A stretch of 64,000 bases of DNA from Actinospineispora eucalypti (GCA_014208095.1 JACHMT010000004.1:1240001-1304000); one strand, 5' to 3'; counted from the stretch's first letter, positions 1-8,224 are shown. The notes: generated from the letters alone by a model not told the origin. Program-made: numbers and translations.

Positions 1-1
1 G

Positions 2-907
2 GCGATCCGGGGCGGGCTGGCGGACTGCACCCTGGCGCTGGGCTTCGAGAAGATGCAGCCGGGCTCGCTGGGCACCACGTACAACGACCGCGAGCAGCCG
101 ATGCAGCGGCACCTGATGGCCATGGCCGAGCTGCGCGAGCTGGCCTTCCCGCCGGCGCCGTGGATGTTCGGCGCGGCCGGGCTGGAGCACAACGAACGTT
201 ACGGCTCAACGCCCGAGCACAACGTGATGATCGCGGAGAAGAACCACCGGCACTCGGTGAACAACCCGTACGCCCAGTTCCAGGAGCACTACTCGGTCGA
301 GGACATCAAGGCGGCCAAGATGGTCTACGAGCCGGCCCAACTGACCCGGCCGCAGTGCTCGCCGACCTCGGACGGCTCGGCGGCGGCCGTGCTGGCCAGC
401 GAGCGGTTCGTGACCGAGCACGACCTGGCCGACCGGGCGGTGGAGATCATCGGGCAGGCGCTGGTCACCGACGTGCCGGGCACCTTCGAGACCCGCAGCA
501 TGCGCACCCTGGTGGGTTCGGAGATGAGCACGGAGGCGGCTCGCCGGGTGTACGACCAGGCCGGCATCGGCCCGGAGGACGTGCAGGTGATCGAGCTGCA
601 CGACTGCTTCGCCCCCAACGAGCTGATCACCTACGAGGCGCTCGGGCTGTGCGCCGAGGGGGAGGCGCACAAGCTGGTCGAGGCCGGCGACACCGGCTAC
701 GGCGGGCGGTGGGTGGTGAACCCGTCCGGTGGGCTGATCTCCAAGGGCCACCCGCTCGGTGCCACCGGGCTGGCCCAGTGCGCCGAGCTGACCTGGCAGC
801 TGCGCGGCGCGGCGGACAAACGCCAGGTCGCGGGCGCACGGGTCGCCCTTCAGCACAACATCGGCCTGGGCGGCAGCGCGGTGGTCACCGCGTACCGGCC
901 GGCCTGA
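2..907 (+). CDS. SCP2-type thiolase (lipid-transfer protein family), 5' end outside window
   Basis: The reading frame is open from the window edge, so the start and the N-terminal catalytic cysteine region are missing. What remains (about 300 aa) has typical features of SCP-x/steroid-type thiolases: an early ADCTLALGFEKM segment, ELHDCFAPNEL, and the C-terminal GGLISKGHPLGATGLAQ stretch that carries the catalytic His and Gly-rich loop. The family cleaves 3-oxoacyl-CoA or does retro-aldol chemistry on side chains of sterols and other branched substrates. It is followed 15 bp later by an SRPBCC gene and then an SDR, which together look like one acyl-CoA processing operon. Family assignment is firm; substrate is inference. 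Confidence 0.88.
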   Translation, partial: AIRGGLADCTLALGFEKMQPGSLGTTYNDREQPMQRHLMAMAELRELAFPPAPWMFGAAGLEHNERYGSTPEHNVMIAEKNHRHSVNNPYAQFQEHYSVEDIKAAKMVYEPAQLTRPQCSPTSDGSAAAVLASERFVTEHDLADRAVEIIGQALVTDVPGTFETRSMRTLVGSEMSTEAARRVYDQAGIGPEDVQVIELHDCFAPNELITYEALGLCAEGEAHKLVEAGDTGYGGRWVVNPSGGLISKGHPLGATGLAQCAELTWQLRGAADKRQVAGARVALQHNIGLGGSAVVTAYRPA

Positions 908-922
908 CGGAGGAGGACGGAC

Positions 923-1357
923 ATGGCAAAGGCGCAGTGCAGCAAGAACATCGCCGCCAGCCAGGAGAAGGTGTGGCGGGCGTTCACCGACCTCGGCGGC
1001 TACGAGAAGTGGATGACCATCCACGACCGCTGGCACGGCGACGTGCCGGGCGAGCTGGCCGAGGGCGGCACGGCCACCCAGCAGGCCACCATCATGGGCA
1101 TGGCGAACAAGATCGACTGGACGATCCAGGAGCTTGCCGCGCCGTCCCGGCTGAAGATGTCCGGCACCGGCCTGGCCGGCGCGCGGGTCACCTTCGTGCT
1201 GAACGTGACGGCGGACGGCCCGGACGCCTCGGTGGCCGAGATCGACGCCGAGTTCATCAGCCAGATGATGGTGGGCGCCATCGGGGACGCGGTGGAGCGG
1301 GCCACCAACAAGGAGCTGGCCGCGTCCCTGGACAAGCTCGCCGGGCTGGTCGCCTGA
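923..1357 (+). CDS. SRPBCC (START/polyketide cyclase-like) family protein
   Basis: 144 aa, preceded by a good ribosome site (GGAGGAGG just before 923). The layout fits the SRPBCC hydrophobic-pocket fold: an N-terminal strand (AKAQCSKNIAASQEKVWRAF), a central WTIQELAAPSRLKMSG stretch, and a long C-terminal helix (about residues 108-140) that would close the pocket. Such proteins bind or convert hydrophobic ligands. It sits between a thiolase and an SDR and its stop overlaps the next start (TGATG), so it is translationally coupled to the SDR. A specific enzymatic role cannot be read from the sequence. Confidence 0.8.
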   Translation: MAKAQCSKNIAASQEKVWRAFTDLGGYEKWMTIHDRWHGDVPGELAEGGTATQQATIMGMANKIDWTIQELAAPSRLKMSGTGLAGARVTFVLNVTADGPDASVAEIDAEFISQMMVGAIGDAVERATNKELAASLDKLAGLVA

Positions 1358-2238
1358 TGGGCACGCTGGACAACCGGGTCGCCGTGGTGACCGGGGCCGG
1401 GCGCGGCATCGGCCGGGCGCACGCGCTGCTGCTCGCCTCGGAAGGCGCGAGCGTGGTGGTGAACGACCTCGGCGGGGACAACACGGGCGAAGGCGCCGAC
1501 GCCGGACCGGCGCAAGAGGTGGTCGCGGAGATCACCGCCGCCGGCGGCCGGGCCGTGGCCAACGGTGACGACGTGTCCGACTGGGCCGGCGCCGCACGGG
1601 TGGTGCGGAGCGCCGTGGACGCCTTCGGCGGGCTGGACATCGTGGTGAACAACGCCGGCATCCTGCGGGACGCCTTCCTGGCCAGCCTGGACGAGCGGCA
1701 GTGGGACGCGGTGATCGGCGTGCACCTGAAGGGGCACGCGGCCGTGCTGCACCACGCGGCGGCGTACTGGAAGGCCGAGGCCAAGGCCGGTCGCCCGCGC
1801 GCCGCATCGGTGATCAACACGGCCTCGGCGTCCGGCACCTTCATGCCCAACGCCGGGCAGGCCAACTACGGCGCGGCCAAGGCCGGCATCGCCGCGCTCA
1901 CCCAGGTCGCGGCGGTGGAGCTGGAGCGCTACGGGGTGCGGGTGAACTGCATTGCCCCGGTGGCGCGCACCCGGCTCACCCTGGCCACCCCGGGCATGGG
2001 GGCGATCTTCGCGGCCGAGGTGCCGGAGGGCGGGTTCGACGGGTTCGCGCCGGAGAACATCTCCCCGCTGGTGGCCTATCTGGCCCAGGAGAAGTGCCCG
2101 CTGAACGGCCAGGTGTTCGCGGTGCAGGGCGGGGCGATCTCCCTGTTGAAGGGCTGGACGGCCGAGGCGACCATCCAGGCCGACGGTCCCTGGCGACTGG
2201 ACGACCTGGCCGAGCGGGTGCCAGGCCTAGCCGGCTGA
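1357..2238 (+). CDS. SDR-family dehydrogenase, multifunctional beta-oxidation (HSD17B4-like) type
   Basis: 293 aa. The ATG overlaps the SRPBCC stop, which fixes the start. The N-terminal NAD(P) motif is GAGRGIG (TGxxxGIG class), followed by the NNAG structural motif and the catalytic Ser/Tyr/Lys in INTASASG and YGAAK. The long insert EAKAGRPRAASV and the C-terminal GGFDGFAPENISPLVAYL segment resemble the (3R)-hydroxyacyl-CoA dehydrogenase part of peroxisomal multifunctional enzyme 2. In this operon it would oxidise a 3-hydroxyacyl-CoA to the 3-oxoacyl-CoA used by the thiolase at the window start. The reaction is inferred from family and neighbours. Confidence 0.85.
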   Translation: MGTLDNRVAVVTGAGRGIGRAHALLLASEGASVVVNDLGGDNTGEGADAGPAQEVVAEITAAGGRAVANGDDVSDWAGAARVVRSAVDAFGGLDIVVNNAGILRDAFLASLDERQWDAVIGVHLKGHAAVLHHAAAYWKAEAKAGRPRAASVINTASASGTFMPNAGQANYGAAKAGIAALTQVAAVELERYGVRVNCIAPVARTRLTLATPGMGAIFAAEVPEGGFDGFAPENISPLVAYLAQEKCPLNGQVFAVQGGAISLLKGWTAEATIQADGPWRLDDLAERVPGLAG

Positions 2239-2287
2239 GCCGTCAAGATGCCGTCAAGGACCCTGCGCGGCCGCTGACGGCGGGGGA

Positions 2288-3109
2288 TCATCGATCCTCA
2301 TGAGGACTCCCGCCCGGTATACGACGTTGGACCCGCGCACCGCCGCCACGGTGCGGCTGGTCGCCGTGTTCGCCGTGCTGCTGTTCGTCGGCGTCCCGGT
2401 GGTCGGTGCGCTGCTCCTGGCCCACTAGCCAGGCATCCAGCCGCTGGTCGTAGTCCGGCGCGGCGCGCAGTGCGCGCCCGGTCGCCCGGCTCAGCCAGCC
2501 CAGCTCGAGGAAGCGCGCGGTGAGCGCGGCCGGCAGCGCGCCGGCCAGGTGCGGGCGGCGCTGGGTCCAGTCCACGCAGCCCCGGGCGAACATCCGCCGG
2601 GTGCGGGCCAGGCGCTCCGGGTCGATGTCCAGCCCGGTGAGCAGCGAACGGCCGGCCGGGGTCAGCCGGTGGTCACGCTCGTTCTCCTGGTGCAGCGCGC
2701 CCGCCGCGAGAAGCCGGTCGCGCAGCTGCACCCCGCGCCGGCCGGCCAGGTGGTCGTAGCAGGTGCGCGCCTCGGCGAGTGCCCGCGCCGCCCGGTCGGA
2801 GCGCAGCGAGCGAACCGGGGCCGGCGGCGCGAGTTGGGCCAGCGCCTCGACCGCGGCGGCCACCGAGGGACTGGCCAGCTCGTGGTAGCGGTGCCGGCCC
2901 TGCGCACGCACCGCCACCAGCCCGCCGTCGATCAGCCGGCGCAGGTGTGCGGTCGCGGTGGCCGGGCGCACCCCCGCCCGCCGGGCCAGGTCGCCGGCCG
3001 GCAGCGCCCGGCCCTCGGCCAGGGCGGCCAGCATGGCGATCCGGGTGGGGTCGCCGATCAGCGCGGCCACCGGGGTGAGGTCGCGGTCCGGCACGGCTGG
3101 CTCGGTCAC
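2288..3109 (-). CDS. ArsR-family winged-helix regulator with an antisense-derived tail
   Basis: About 273 aa. The N-terminal winged helix covers residues 8-85 (AALIGDPTRIAML; ATATAHLRRLIDGGLV recognition helix), followed by the long C-terminal domain seen in the ArsR/YcjK-like proteins that carry CYDHLAGR and CVDWTQRRPHLAG. I chose the GTG at 3109 because GGTGGA lies 6 nt upstream; an upstream TTG at 3127 has no ribosome site. It is divergent from the NTF2-like gene at 3175 and shares a 65-bp promoter region with it. The last 45 or so residues (after RLDAWLV) are Arg/Gly/His-rich and do not look like the family; they are antisense to a small hydrophobic ORF. Confidence 0.85.
   Translation of the reverse strand: MTEPAVPDRDLTPVAALIGDPTRIAMLAALAEGRALPAGDLARRAGVRPATATAHLRRLIDGGLVAVRAQGRHRYHELASPSVAAAVEALAQLAPPAPVRSLRSDRAARALAEARTCYDHLAGRRGVQLRDRLLAAGALHQENERDHRLTPAGRSLLTGLDIDPERLARTRRMFARGCVDWTQRRPHLAGALPAALTARFLELGWLSRATGRALRAAPDYDQRLDAWLVGQEQRTDHRDADEQQHGEHGDQPHRGGGARVQRRIPGGSPHEDR
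2300..2428 (+). CDS. possible 42-aa single-span membrane protein
   Basis: A short frame MRTPARYTTLDPRTAATV followed by a hydrophobic segment of about 23 residues (LVAVFAVLLFVGVPVVGALLL) and a stop. The charge pattern (Arg at the N-terminal side) would suit a single transmembrane helix. It lies entirely antisense to the odd tail of the ArsR gene, which suggests that the tail, not this frame, is the artefact. Only a weak ribosome site (GGGGG, 12 nt away) is seen, and nothing else supports expression. Confidence 0.3.
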   Translation: MRTPARYTTLDPRTAATVRLVAVFAVLLFVGVPVVGALLLAH

Positions 3110-3174
3110 CGGTCCACCGTGCCACAACCACGATTTGGTCCGGGGCGAAACGTCCCGCGCATAGCGTCATCCGC

Positions 3175-3582
3175 ATGACCGAACAGCAGATCGAACACAT
3201 CTTCCGCGCCTGGGACGACGCACTCGGCGCCAAGGACCTGGACGCCGCCATGGCCCTCTACCGGGAGGACGCCACCCTGGAGAGCCCGCTGGTCTGCCAC
3301 CTGCAGAGCACCGAGGAGGGGGTCATCCGCGGCCGGGACAACCTGCGCGCCTTCGTCGCCAAGGTGTTCGCCAACCAACCGGCGGAGCGGCGCCGCTTCC
3401 GCACCGGCTACCTCACCGACGGCACCCACCTGACCTGGGAGTACCCCCGGCAGTCGCCGGACGGCGACCAGATGGACATCGTGGAGATGATGGAGATCCG
3501 GGACGGGCGGATCGCCCACCACCGGGTCTACTGGGGCTGGGTGGGGGTGCGGATGCTGCTGGACGGAACCCACTCGCGCTAG
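3175..3582 (+). CDS. NTF2/SnoaL-like small protein
   Basis: 135 aa, a typical size for a single NTF2-like cone domain. It begins EQQIEHIFRAWDDALGAKDLDAAMALYREDATLESPLV, the usual helix pair followed by YxxDA, and ends in the beta sheet with the DGRIAHHRVYWGW strand. Members act as isomerases, cyclases or ligand binders. It is divergent from the ArsR regulator at 3109, which makes it the likely regulatory target. No catalytic residue set can be assigned with confidence. Confidence 0.8.
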   Translation: MTEQQIEHIFRAWDDALGAKDLDAAMALYREDATLESPLVCHLQSTEEGVIRGRDNLRAFVAKVFANQPAERRRFRTGYLTDGTHLTWEYPRQSPDGDQMDIVEMMEIRDGRIAHHRVYWGWVGVRMLLDGTHSR

Positions 3583-3617
3583 ATTTCCGGCACGCGCCTG
3601 ACTGGGCGCGCGCTCGG

Positions 3618-3634
3618 CAGCGCCTTCGGCGCTG
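3618..3634. terminator. short perfect hairpin between convergent genes
   Basis: CAGCGCC and GGCGCTG are separated by TTC, a 7-bp perfect stem. It lies between the ends of the NTF2-like gene and the convergent HAD gene, the right place for a bidirectional terminator. There is no T-run on either side. Confidence 0.35.
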
Positions 3635-3635
3635 A

Positions 3636-4343
3636 TCAGCACCCCAGGGCGCCGGCCAGCTCGGTGAAGCTCGCGCAGGCCAGGTCGGTCGGCGTGTCGG
3701 CGGGCCGGTCGGCGTCCTGGTCCGGCCCCTTCTCGGCCGGGCGTTCGACGAACGCGGTGCGCAGGCCGGCGGCCCGGGCGCCGTCCAGGTCCCAGCCGTG
3801 GCAGGCCACCATGAGCAGTTGCTCGGGCGGCAGGTCGAGCAGCCCGGCGGCGCGGTGGTACACCCGGGCGTCCGGTTTGTAGCTGTGCGCCAGCTCGGCC
3901 GAGATGATCGCGTCGAAGTGCAGGTCCTCGGCCTTCAACAGGTTGATGAGCAGGGCGAACCCGCCGTTGGACAGCGCCACGACGGGGTAGCGGACCCGTA
4001 ACCGGCGCAGCCCCTCCGCCGCGTCCGGCCAGGCCGGCAGGCGGTGCCAGGCGCGCACCAGCCGTTGCCGGTCGGCCTCGTCGAACCGGTCCGCGAGACC
4101 GAAGCCGTCCAGCAGCTTGTCCAGCGACTCGCGGTGCAGCGTGTCCAGGTAGGCCCAGGGGCGGCGGCCCTCGCGGACCTCGGCCATGGACGGCAGGTAC
4201 CGCTCCCGCCAGGCGCCGGCGAACTCGCCGCCGTCCAGCTGCACCCCGCGCTCGGCGGCGATCGCGGTGACCTGGCCGGCCACCCCGGTCCACCAGTCCA
4301 CCGTGGTGCCGAAGATGTCCACCAGCAGAGCGGCGGGTTTCAT
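3636..4343 (-). CDS. HAD-superfamily hydrolase, haloacid dehalogenase type II-like
   Basis: 235 aa. The start ATG at 4343 overlaps the stop of the upstream ArsR gene (ATGA), indicating coupling. HAD motif I is LLVDIFGTTVDWW: the nucleophile Asp is present, but the usual second Asp of phosphatases is replaced, as in L-2-haloacid dehalogenases. Motif II is VALSNGGF, motif III contains SYKPDARVYHRA, and motif IV is MVACHGWDLDGARAAGL. The ArsR-HAD pairing suggests a detoxifying or catabolic enzyme, with the regulator sensing its substrate. Whether it is a true dehalogenase or another HAD hydrolase cannot be decided. Confidence 0.85.
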   Translation of the reverse strand: MKPAALLVDIFGTTVDWWTGVAGQVTAIAAERGVQLDGGEFAGAWRERYLPSMAEVREGRRPWAYLDTLHRESLDKLLDGFGLADRFDEADRQRLVRAWHRLPAWPDAAEGLRRLRVRYPVVALSNGGFALLINLLKAEDLHFDAIISAELAHSYKPDARVYHRAAGLLDLPPEQLLMVACHGWDLDGARAAGLRTAFVERPAEKGPDQDADRPADTPTDLACASFTELAGALGC

Positions 4344-5083
4344 TCCGTTACCTCCATCGCGATGTCCAGCCAGCCGCGCAGGCCGGCGTGCCCCTCGGCG
4401 GTCACCGTGACCACCCGGCTGGCCTCCCTCGCGCGTACCCAGTCCAGTTCGATCAGGCGGGAGAGCAGCGCGGCGCCGAGGCTGCCGGCCAGGTGGTCGC
4501 GCCGTTCGCTCCAGTCCATGCACCGGCGGGTGAGTGGCCGGCGCCTGCGCTCCAGCACGGCCACGTCGATGCCCAGCGCCCGGAAAGCCCCGGCACCCCC
4601 GGCCGTGACGTCGTCAGCTGTGTTGCCGTCGGACGCCGAACTGGCCGCCCGACCCATGCCGGCTTCGCCGGGGTCGAGGTGGCCGGCGGCGACCAGGCCG
4701 TCGCGGATCGCCACCCCGACCGTGCCGGCCAGGTGGTCGTAGCAGAGCCGGGCCCAGCGCAATCGTCGCCCGGACACCGCCGCGCGCAGCGAGTCGACCG
4801 AGGCGGGCGGGGCCAGCAACAGTAGCCCCTCCAGGGCGTCGGCCACCGCGTTGGCCAGCCGGAACAGCCGCTGGCGGCCCGCCGGCTCGACCACCAGCAG
4901 GCCGCCGTCCACCAGCTTGCGCAGGTGCATGCTGGCCAGCGGGGCGGACACCCCGGCCGCCGTCGCCAGGTCGGAGGCGGAGCGCGGCCGCCCGGCCAAC
5001 AGCATCAGCAGCATGGCGGCGCGGGTGCGGTCGCCGATCAGTGCGCCTATGCGCGCCAGGTCCGCCTCGCCAACCACCGCCAT
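4340..5083 (-). CDS. ArsR-family winged-helix regulator
   Basis: 247 aa. The helix-turn-helix is at about residues 10-80 (IGALIGDRTRAAML; VSAPLASMHLRKLVDGGLL), followed by the same type of C-terminal half as the regulator at 2288-3109 (CYDHLAGTVGVAIRDGL; CMDWSERRDHLAGSLGAALL). The two genes are thus distant paralogues. Compared with its paralogue it has an extra 30-residue insert (GRAASSASDGNTADDVTAG). It heads an operon with the HAD hydrolase. An inverted repeat just upstream (5107-5126) is a likely autoregulatory operator. Confidence 0.85.
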   Translation of the reverse strand: MAVVGEADLARIGALIGDRTRAAMLLMLLAGRPRSASDLATAAGVSAPLASMHLRKLVDGGLLVVEPAGRQRLFRLANAVADALEGLLLLAPPASVDSLRAAVSGRRLRWARLCYDHLAGTVGVAIRDGLVAAGHLDPGEAGMGRAASSASDGNTADDVTAGGAGAFRALGIDVAVLERRRRPLTRRCMDWSERRDHLAGSLGAALLSRLIELDWVRAREASRVVTVTAEGHAGLRGWLDIAMEVTE

Positions 5084-5106
5084 GCCGGAGACGCTATCCG
5101 TTCAAC

Positions 5107-5126
5107 GGTTCAATGCCGGTTGAACC
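5107..5126. promoter_or_regulatory. inverted repeat upstream of the ArsR-HAD operon
   Basis: GGTTCAA and TTGAACC are separated by 6 nt, 24 bp upstream of the ArsR start. A further GTTCAAC half-site precedes it. Position and symmetry fit an operator for the dimeric ArsR protein. Confidence 0.5.
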
Positions 5127-5138
5127 GTGCTCGTCGGG

Positions 5139-5462
5139 CTAACCGGCGAGCACGGCGTCCAGCTCGGCCAGCAGGCGGGCCTTGGGCCGGGCGCCGACCA
5201 GCGCGTGCACCGGCCGGCCGTCCCGGAAGACGAGCATGGTGGGCAGGGCCATGACCTGGTAGTCCCGGGCGTAGCGGGAGTTCTCGTCGGCATTGATCTT
5301 GTAGACGGCCAGCTGGCCGGCCCGCTCGGTGGCGATCTCCGCGAGCACCGGGGCGAGCATGTGGCAGGGGCCGCACCACTGCGCCCAGAACTCCACCAGC
5401 ACCGGCTTGTCCGCCTCCAGCACCTCGTGCCGGAAGGTCTGGTCGGTCAACTCGGTGAGCAT
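5139..5462 (-). CDS. trxA: thioredoxin
   Basis: 107 aa, full family length. The active site is WCGPC at residues 29-33, with the preceding strand VLVEFWAQ, the cis-proline loop ALPTMLVF and the NADENSRYARDYQV stretch. It is a cytoplasmic dithiol reductant. The start overlaps the 3' end of the MerR gene by 16 bp, so both are in one operon; the MerR protein probably controls thioredoxin in response to redox or thiol stress. Confidence 0.95.
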   Translation of the reverse strand: MLTELTDQTFRHEVLEADKPVLVEFWAQWCGPCHMLAPVLAEIATERAGQLAVYKINADENSRYARDYQVMALPTMLVFRDGRPVHALVGARPKARLLAELDAVLAG

Positions 5463-5854
5463 CGGGACTCCTCGTGGTCGGGTACTCCGCAGGTGCCGGG
5501 GTGCCGGGCGAGCGCGCGGCCCAGCTTCCCGGCCAGGTCGGCCCGCACCTCGGCGAGCCGGTCGATCAGGGTGTCCACCTCGGCCAGCTTGCGCCGGTAC
5601 ACCTCGATGGAGTCCAGGCAGTCGTCCCCGCTGGTGTGCCCGGCGCGCAGGCAGGCCACGAACGGCCGGGTCTCGTCCAGGCTCAGGCCCGCCGCCCGCA
5701 GCCCGACGATCTCGGTGACCAGGCGCAGGTCGTGCTCGTCGTAGGCCCGGTAGCCGTTCGCCGATCGCCGCGCGGCGAGCAGCCCCAGCGACTCGTAGAA
5801 CCGCAGCGCGCGGGTGGTCGTCCCGGTCCGCTCGGCCAGCTCCCCAATCCGCAT
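5447..5854 (-). CDS. MerR-family regulator of thioredoxin
   Basis: 135 aa. The N-terminal winged helix MRIGELAERTGTTTRALRFYESLGLL is textbook MerR, followed by a dimerisation coiled coil (about residues 75-112). Four cysteines lie in the second half (ACLRAGHTSGDDC and GTCGVPDHEESRC), the usual location of redox- or metal-sensing ligands. It is the first gene of a two-gene operon with thioredoxin. A dyad GAACGTAAACGTTC lies immediately upstream. Confidence 0.9.
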   Translation of the reverse strand: MRIGELAERTGTTTRALRFYESLGLLAARRSANGYRAYDEHDLRLVTEIVGLRAAGLSLDETRPFVACLRAGHTSGDDCLDSIEVYRRKLAEVDTLIDRLAEVRADLAGKLGRALARHPGTCGVPDHEESRCSPS

Positions 5855-5859
5855 GCTCC

Positions 5860-5886
5860 GAACGTAAACGTTCCCCCGCGCGTCAA
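5860..5886 (-). promoter_or_regulatory. MerR-type promoter/operator
   Basis: Reading the minus strand, a TTGACG -35 box (5886-5881) is followed by the dyad GAACGT-AA-ACGTTC (5860-5873). A dyad placed between the -35 and -10 boxes is the usual layout of a promoter controlled by MerR-family proteins. The exact -10 box is not obvious. Confidence 0.5.
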
Positions 5887-5917
5887 CGCAAGCCCTGACG
5901 ACCGGGGTACGGTGCCG

Positions 5918-6080
5918 GTTTCAAAGAGCTGCTTGGACGGCGCGGTTCGGCGGTCTGCCGCTGCCTGGGTGCGGCCTGTTGCGTTCAGCGATGGCTACCC
6001 ACGGTCACAGCCGGCGGCAACGGCATGATCACCCCCACTCCTCGCCAAGATGCGACGACTGCACGCCAAACCGGCGTGAT
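5918..6080. repeat. degenerate copy of the dispersed intergenic repeat (copy A)
   Basis: The stretch CTTGGACGGCGCGG, then GGTCTGCCGC, then TGGGTGCGGCCTGTTGCGTT matches the left end of the element at 20003-20355 with few changes. It is followed by CATGATCACC and by CGCCAAACC...GTGATC, which match the inner parts of the copies at 20003 and 61604. It lies between the divergent MerR and lipoprotein genes. Confidence 0.7.
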
Positions 6081-6113
6081 CCGCGCTAACGTCACCGGGC
6101 AAGGGGGGAACCA

Positions 6114-7556
6114 ATGCGGCTGTTGCTGGGTTCGATGCTTGCCGTGGTGACGTTGGGGCTGACCGCGTGCGCTGGGCAACCGGCGCCGCAAGCGCCGTCG
6201 GAGCCGGCGTTCCGTCCCGGGGCCTGCGCGGGGGACTACACCGGGGTGCCCAACAAGATCGAGTGCGGCACGCTGGTGGTGCCGGAGACCCGCGGCGCCG
6301 ATGGCCCTCGGCGGATCGCCCTTCCGGTGACCATCGTGCGGGCCAGTGCGCCGAGGCCGGGGGCGGTGCCGGTGGTGTACCTGCACGGCGGGCCCGGCGC
6401 GGGCGCGGTGGAGGACGTCGGCGGCCAGCTGCGCGACGCCCGGGGCCGCGAGCTGGTGGCCATCGACCAGGACTGGATCTTCTTCGACCAGCGCGGCGGC
6501 GGGCTGTCCGCGCCCGCACTGGACTGCGGCGAGGTGGCGCTGACCGACGCCGGGCCGCTGAGCGACGTCGCCGCGGCCCAACTGGTTTCCTGCGCGGAGC
6601 GGCTGCGCGCCTCCGGCGTGGACCTGTCGCGCTACAACGCCGAGGAGGTGGTACGGGACATCCAGGACCTGCGCGCCGCCCTGCGGCTGGACCGGATCGA
6701 CCTGTTCGGCGTCTCCTACGGCACCCGGATCGCCCTGGCCGCCGTGCAGCACGCCGCCGAGGGGGTCCGAGCGGTGGTGCTGGACTCGCCGTGGACGCCC
6801 GAGGCGATGTGGGCCGAGGGCGGCCCGGAGATGGTGTCCGACGCGGTGCGGGAGATCTTCACCCGGTGCGCCGCCGACCCGGCCTGCCACGGCCGGTTCC
6901 CGGACGCCGCGCCCCAGCTGGACGCGCTGGCCAACCGGCTACTGCCCGGGCCACAGACCATCAACGGCAAGACCTACACCGCCGACGACCTCGGCGGTTT
7001 CCTGATGGACACCGCCTACAGCTCGCCCGGCGCGCGGGCACTACCGGCCACCGTGGCCCGGTTCACCGCCGGCGACATGACCGAGCTGGACCAGCACCTG
7101 GCCGAGCGGTCCGGCTACCACGAGGCGCAGCACCTGACCCACCTGTGCAAGGAAGAGTTCCCGTTCGAGGACGAGGGCCGGATGCGCCGGCGCGCCCAGC
7201 GCGACCCGGTTTCGCGGCTGCTGGAGAACTCGATGGGCCGGTACTTCCAGGTCTGCCGGAGCTACCCGGTCGGGCCGCCGGACCCGGTCGAGGCGCAGCC
7301 GGTGAGCAGCCCGCTGCCCACGCTGTTCCTGGCCGCCGAGATCGACCCGGGTTGCCCGCCCGCCGTGGCCAGGACGGCCGCAGCCCGGTTCCCGAACGGC
7401 CAGCTCAGCATCATCCCGAACGCCACCCACGGGGTGTTCCGGGGCAGCGCCTGCGCCCGCAAGATGATCAGGAGCTTCCTGGCCGACCCGAACGGCAAGG
7501 TGGACCAGTCCTGCCTGCACCCCGAGCACGACCGCTTCGTCTTCGACCTGGGTTAG
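6114..7556 (+). CDS. secreted alpha/beta-hydrolase lipoprotein, tripeptidyl aminopeptidase (TAP) type
   Basis: 480 aa with a strong ribosome site (AAGGGGGG). The signal peptide ends in the lipobox LTAC (Cys19), so the protein should be anchored outside the membrane. The alpha/beta-hydrolase core has the oxyanion loop HGGPG (91-95) and the nucleophile elbow GVSYGT (Ser201); the C-terminal TAP-like domain has PTLFLAAEIDPGCPP and the likely catalytic His in NATHGVF. The family includes proline iminopeptidases and Streptomyces tripeptidyl aminopeptidases, so extracellular peptide trimming is the likely job. Its stop overlaps the convergent response regulator by 4 bp. Confidence 0.9.
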   Translation: MRLLLGSMLAVVTLGLTACAGQPAPQAPSEPAFRPGACAGDYTGVPNKIECGTLVVPETRGADGPRRIALPVTIVRASAPRPGAVPVVYLHGGPGAGAVEDVGGQLRDARGRELVAIDQDWIFFDQRGGGLSAPALDCGEVALTDAGPLSDVAAAQLVSCAERLRASGVDLSRYNAEEVVRDIQDLRAALRLDRIDLFGVSYGTRIALAAVQHAAEGVRAVVLDSPWTPEAMWAEGGPEMVSDAVREIFTRCAADPACHGRFPDAAPQLDALANRLLPGPQTINGKTYTADDLGGFLMDTAYSSPGARALPATVARFTAGDMTELDQHLAERSGYHEAQHLTHLCKEEFPFEDEGRMRRRAQRDPVSRLLENSMGRYFQVCRSYPVGPPDPVEAQPVSSPLPTLFLAAEIDPGCPPAVARTAAARFPNGQLSIIPNATHGVFRGSACARKMIRSFLADPNGKVDQSCLHPEHDRFVFDLG

Positions 7557-8215
7557 CCCAGGCGGTAGCCGAAGCCTCGGATTGTGCACAGCAGGTTCGG
7601 CCGGTCCAGCTTGGTGCGCAGCGCGGTGAGGTGCACGTTCAGCGCGTGCGAGGTGCTCTCGCGGGTGTCCCGCCACACTTCGTCCATGATCGTCTTACGG
7701 CTCACCGCGACGCCGACCTGCCGGGCCAGCACCTCGAGGATGTCGAACTCCTTCATGGTGAGCGTGATGTAGCGGCTGCCCACCCGGACCGTGCGGGCGT
7801 CCAGGTCGATCTGCACGTCGCCCACCTTCACCTTGGGCCGAGCCGCCTGCCCGGTGCGGCGGCCCGCCTCCCGCGAGATGCCGCGCGCGGCCGCCAGCAA
7901 CTGGGGCAGCGGGATGGGTTCGGTGGGTGGGTCGCTCGGGCATTCGGCGGCCGGGGCGGCGGGGGCCGCCGCACCGCCTCGGTTGGCGTTGAGCAGCAGC
8001 ACCGGGGCGTCGGTGGTGCCCCAGAGTTGCCGCAGCACCTGGAAGCAGTCGACGTCCGGGCGGGAGAGGTCGAGCAGCACCAGGTCGGTGTCCAGGTTGG
8101 CCATCAAGGCTTCGGTCTCGGGCTCACAGCTCACCGGCCGGTGACCCTGTGCGCTGAGGGCGTCGCTCAGCGTGTTGTCCGCCTGATCGTCGTCTTGGAC
8201 TACGAGTACCCGCAC
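7553..8215 (-). CDS. orphan OmpR-type response regulator with degenerate receiver
   Basis: 220 aa. The receiver domain keeps Asp8/Asp9 and the phosphoacceptor Asp49 (LVLLDLSRPD). It lacks the conserved Thr/Ser (LLLNANRG instead) and has no Lys-Pro motif; an Ala/Pro-rich loop replaces that part. The C-terminal winged helix is intact (about 128-220: YITLTMKEFDILEVLARQ, VWRD, LNVHLTALRTKL, IRGFGYRLG). No histidine kinase gene is nearby. The protein may work without phosphorylation, as atypical actinobacterial response regulators do. It is probably a diverged duplicate of the regulator at 8569-9258. Confidence 0.88.
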   Translation of the reverse strand: MRVLVVQDDDQADNTLSDALSAQGHRPVSCEPETEALMANLDTDLVLLDLSRPDVDCFQVLRQLWGTTDAPVLLLNANRGGAAAPAAPAAECPSDPPTEPIPLPQLLAAARGISREAGRRTGQAARPKVKVGDVQIDLDARTVRVGSRYITLTMKEFDILEVLARQVGVAVSRKTIMDEVWRDTRESTSHALNVHLTALRTKLDRPNLLCTIRGFGYRLG

Positions 8216-8224
8216 TGTGGCCTC

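Noticed and set aside
160..1356. Upstream extension of the frame that holds the SDR (692 codons in total)
   Set aside because: Only the part from 1357 is a protein family (SDR). The earlier part is an Arg/Gly/Ala-rich shadow of the thiolase and SRPBCC genes.
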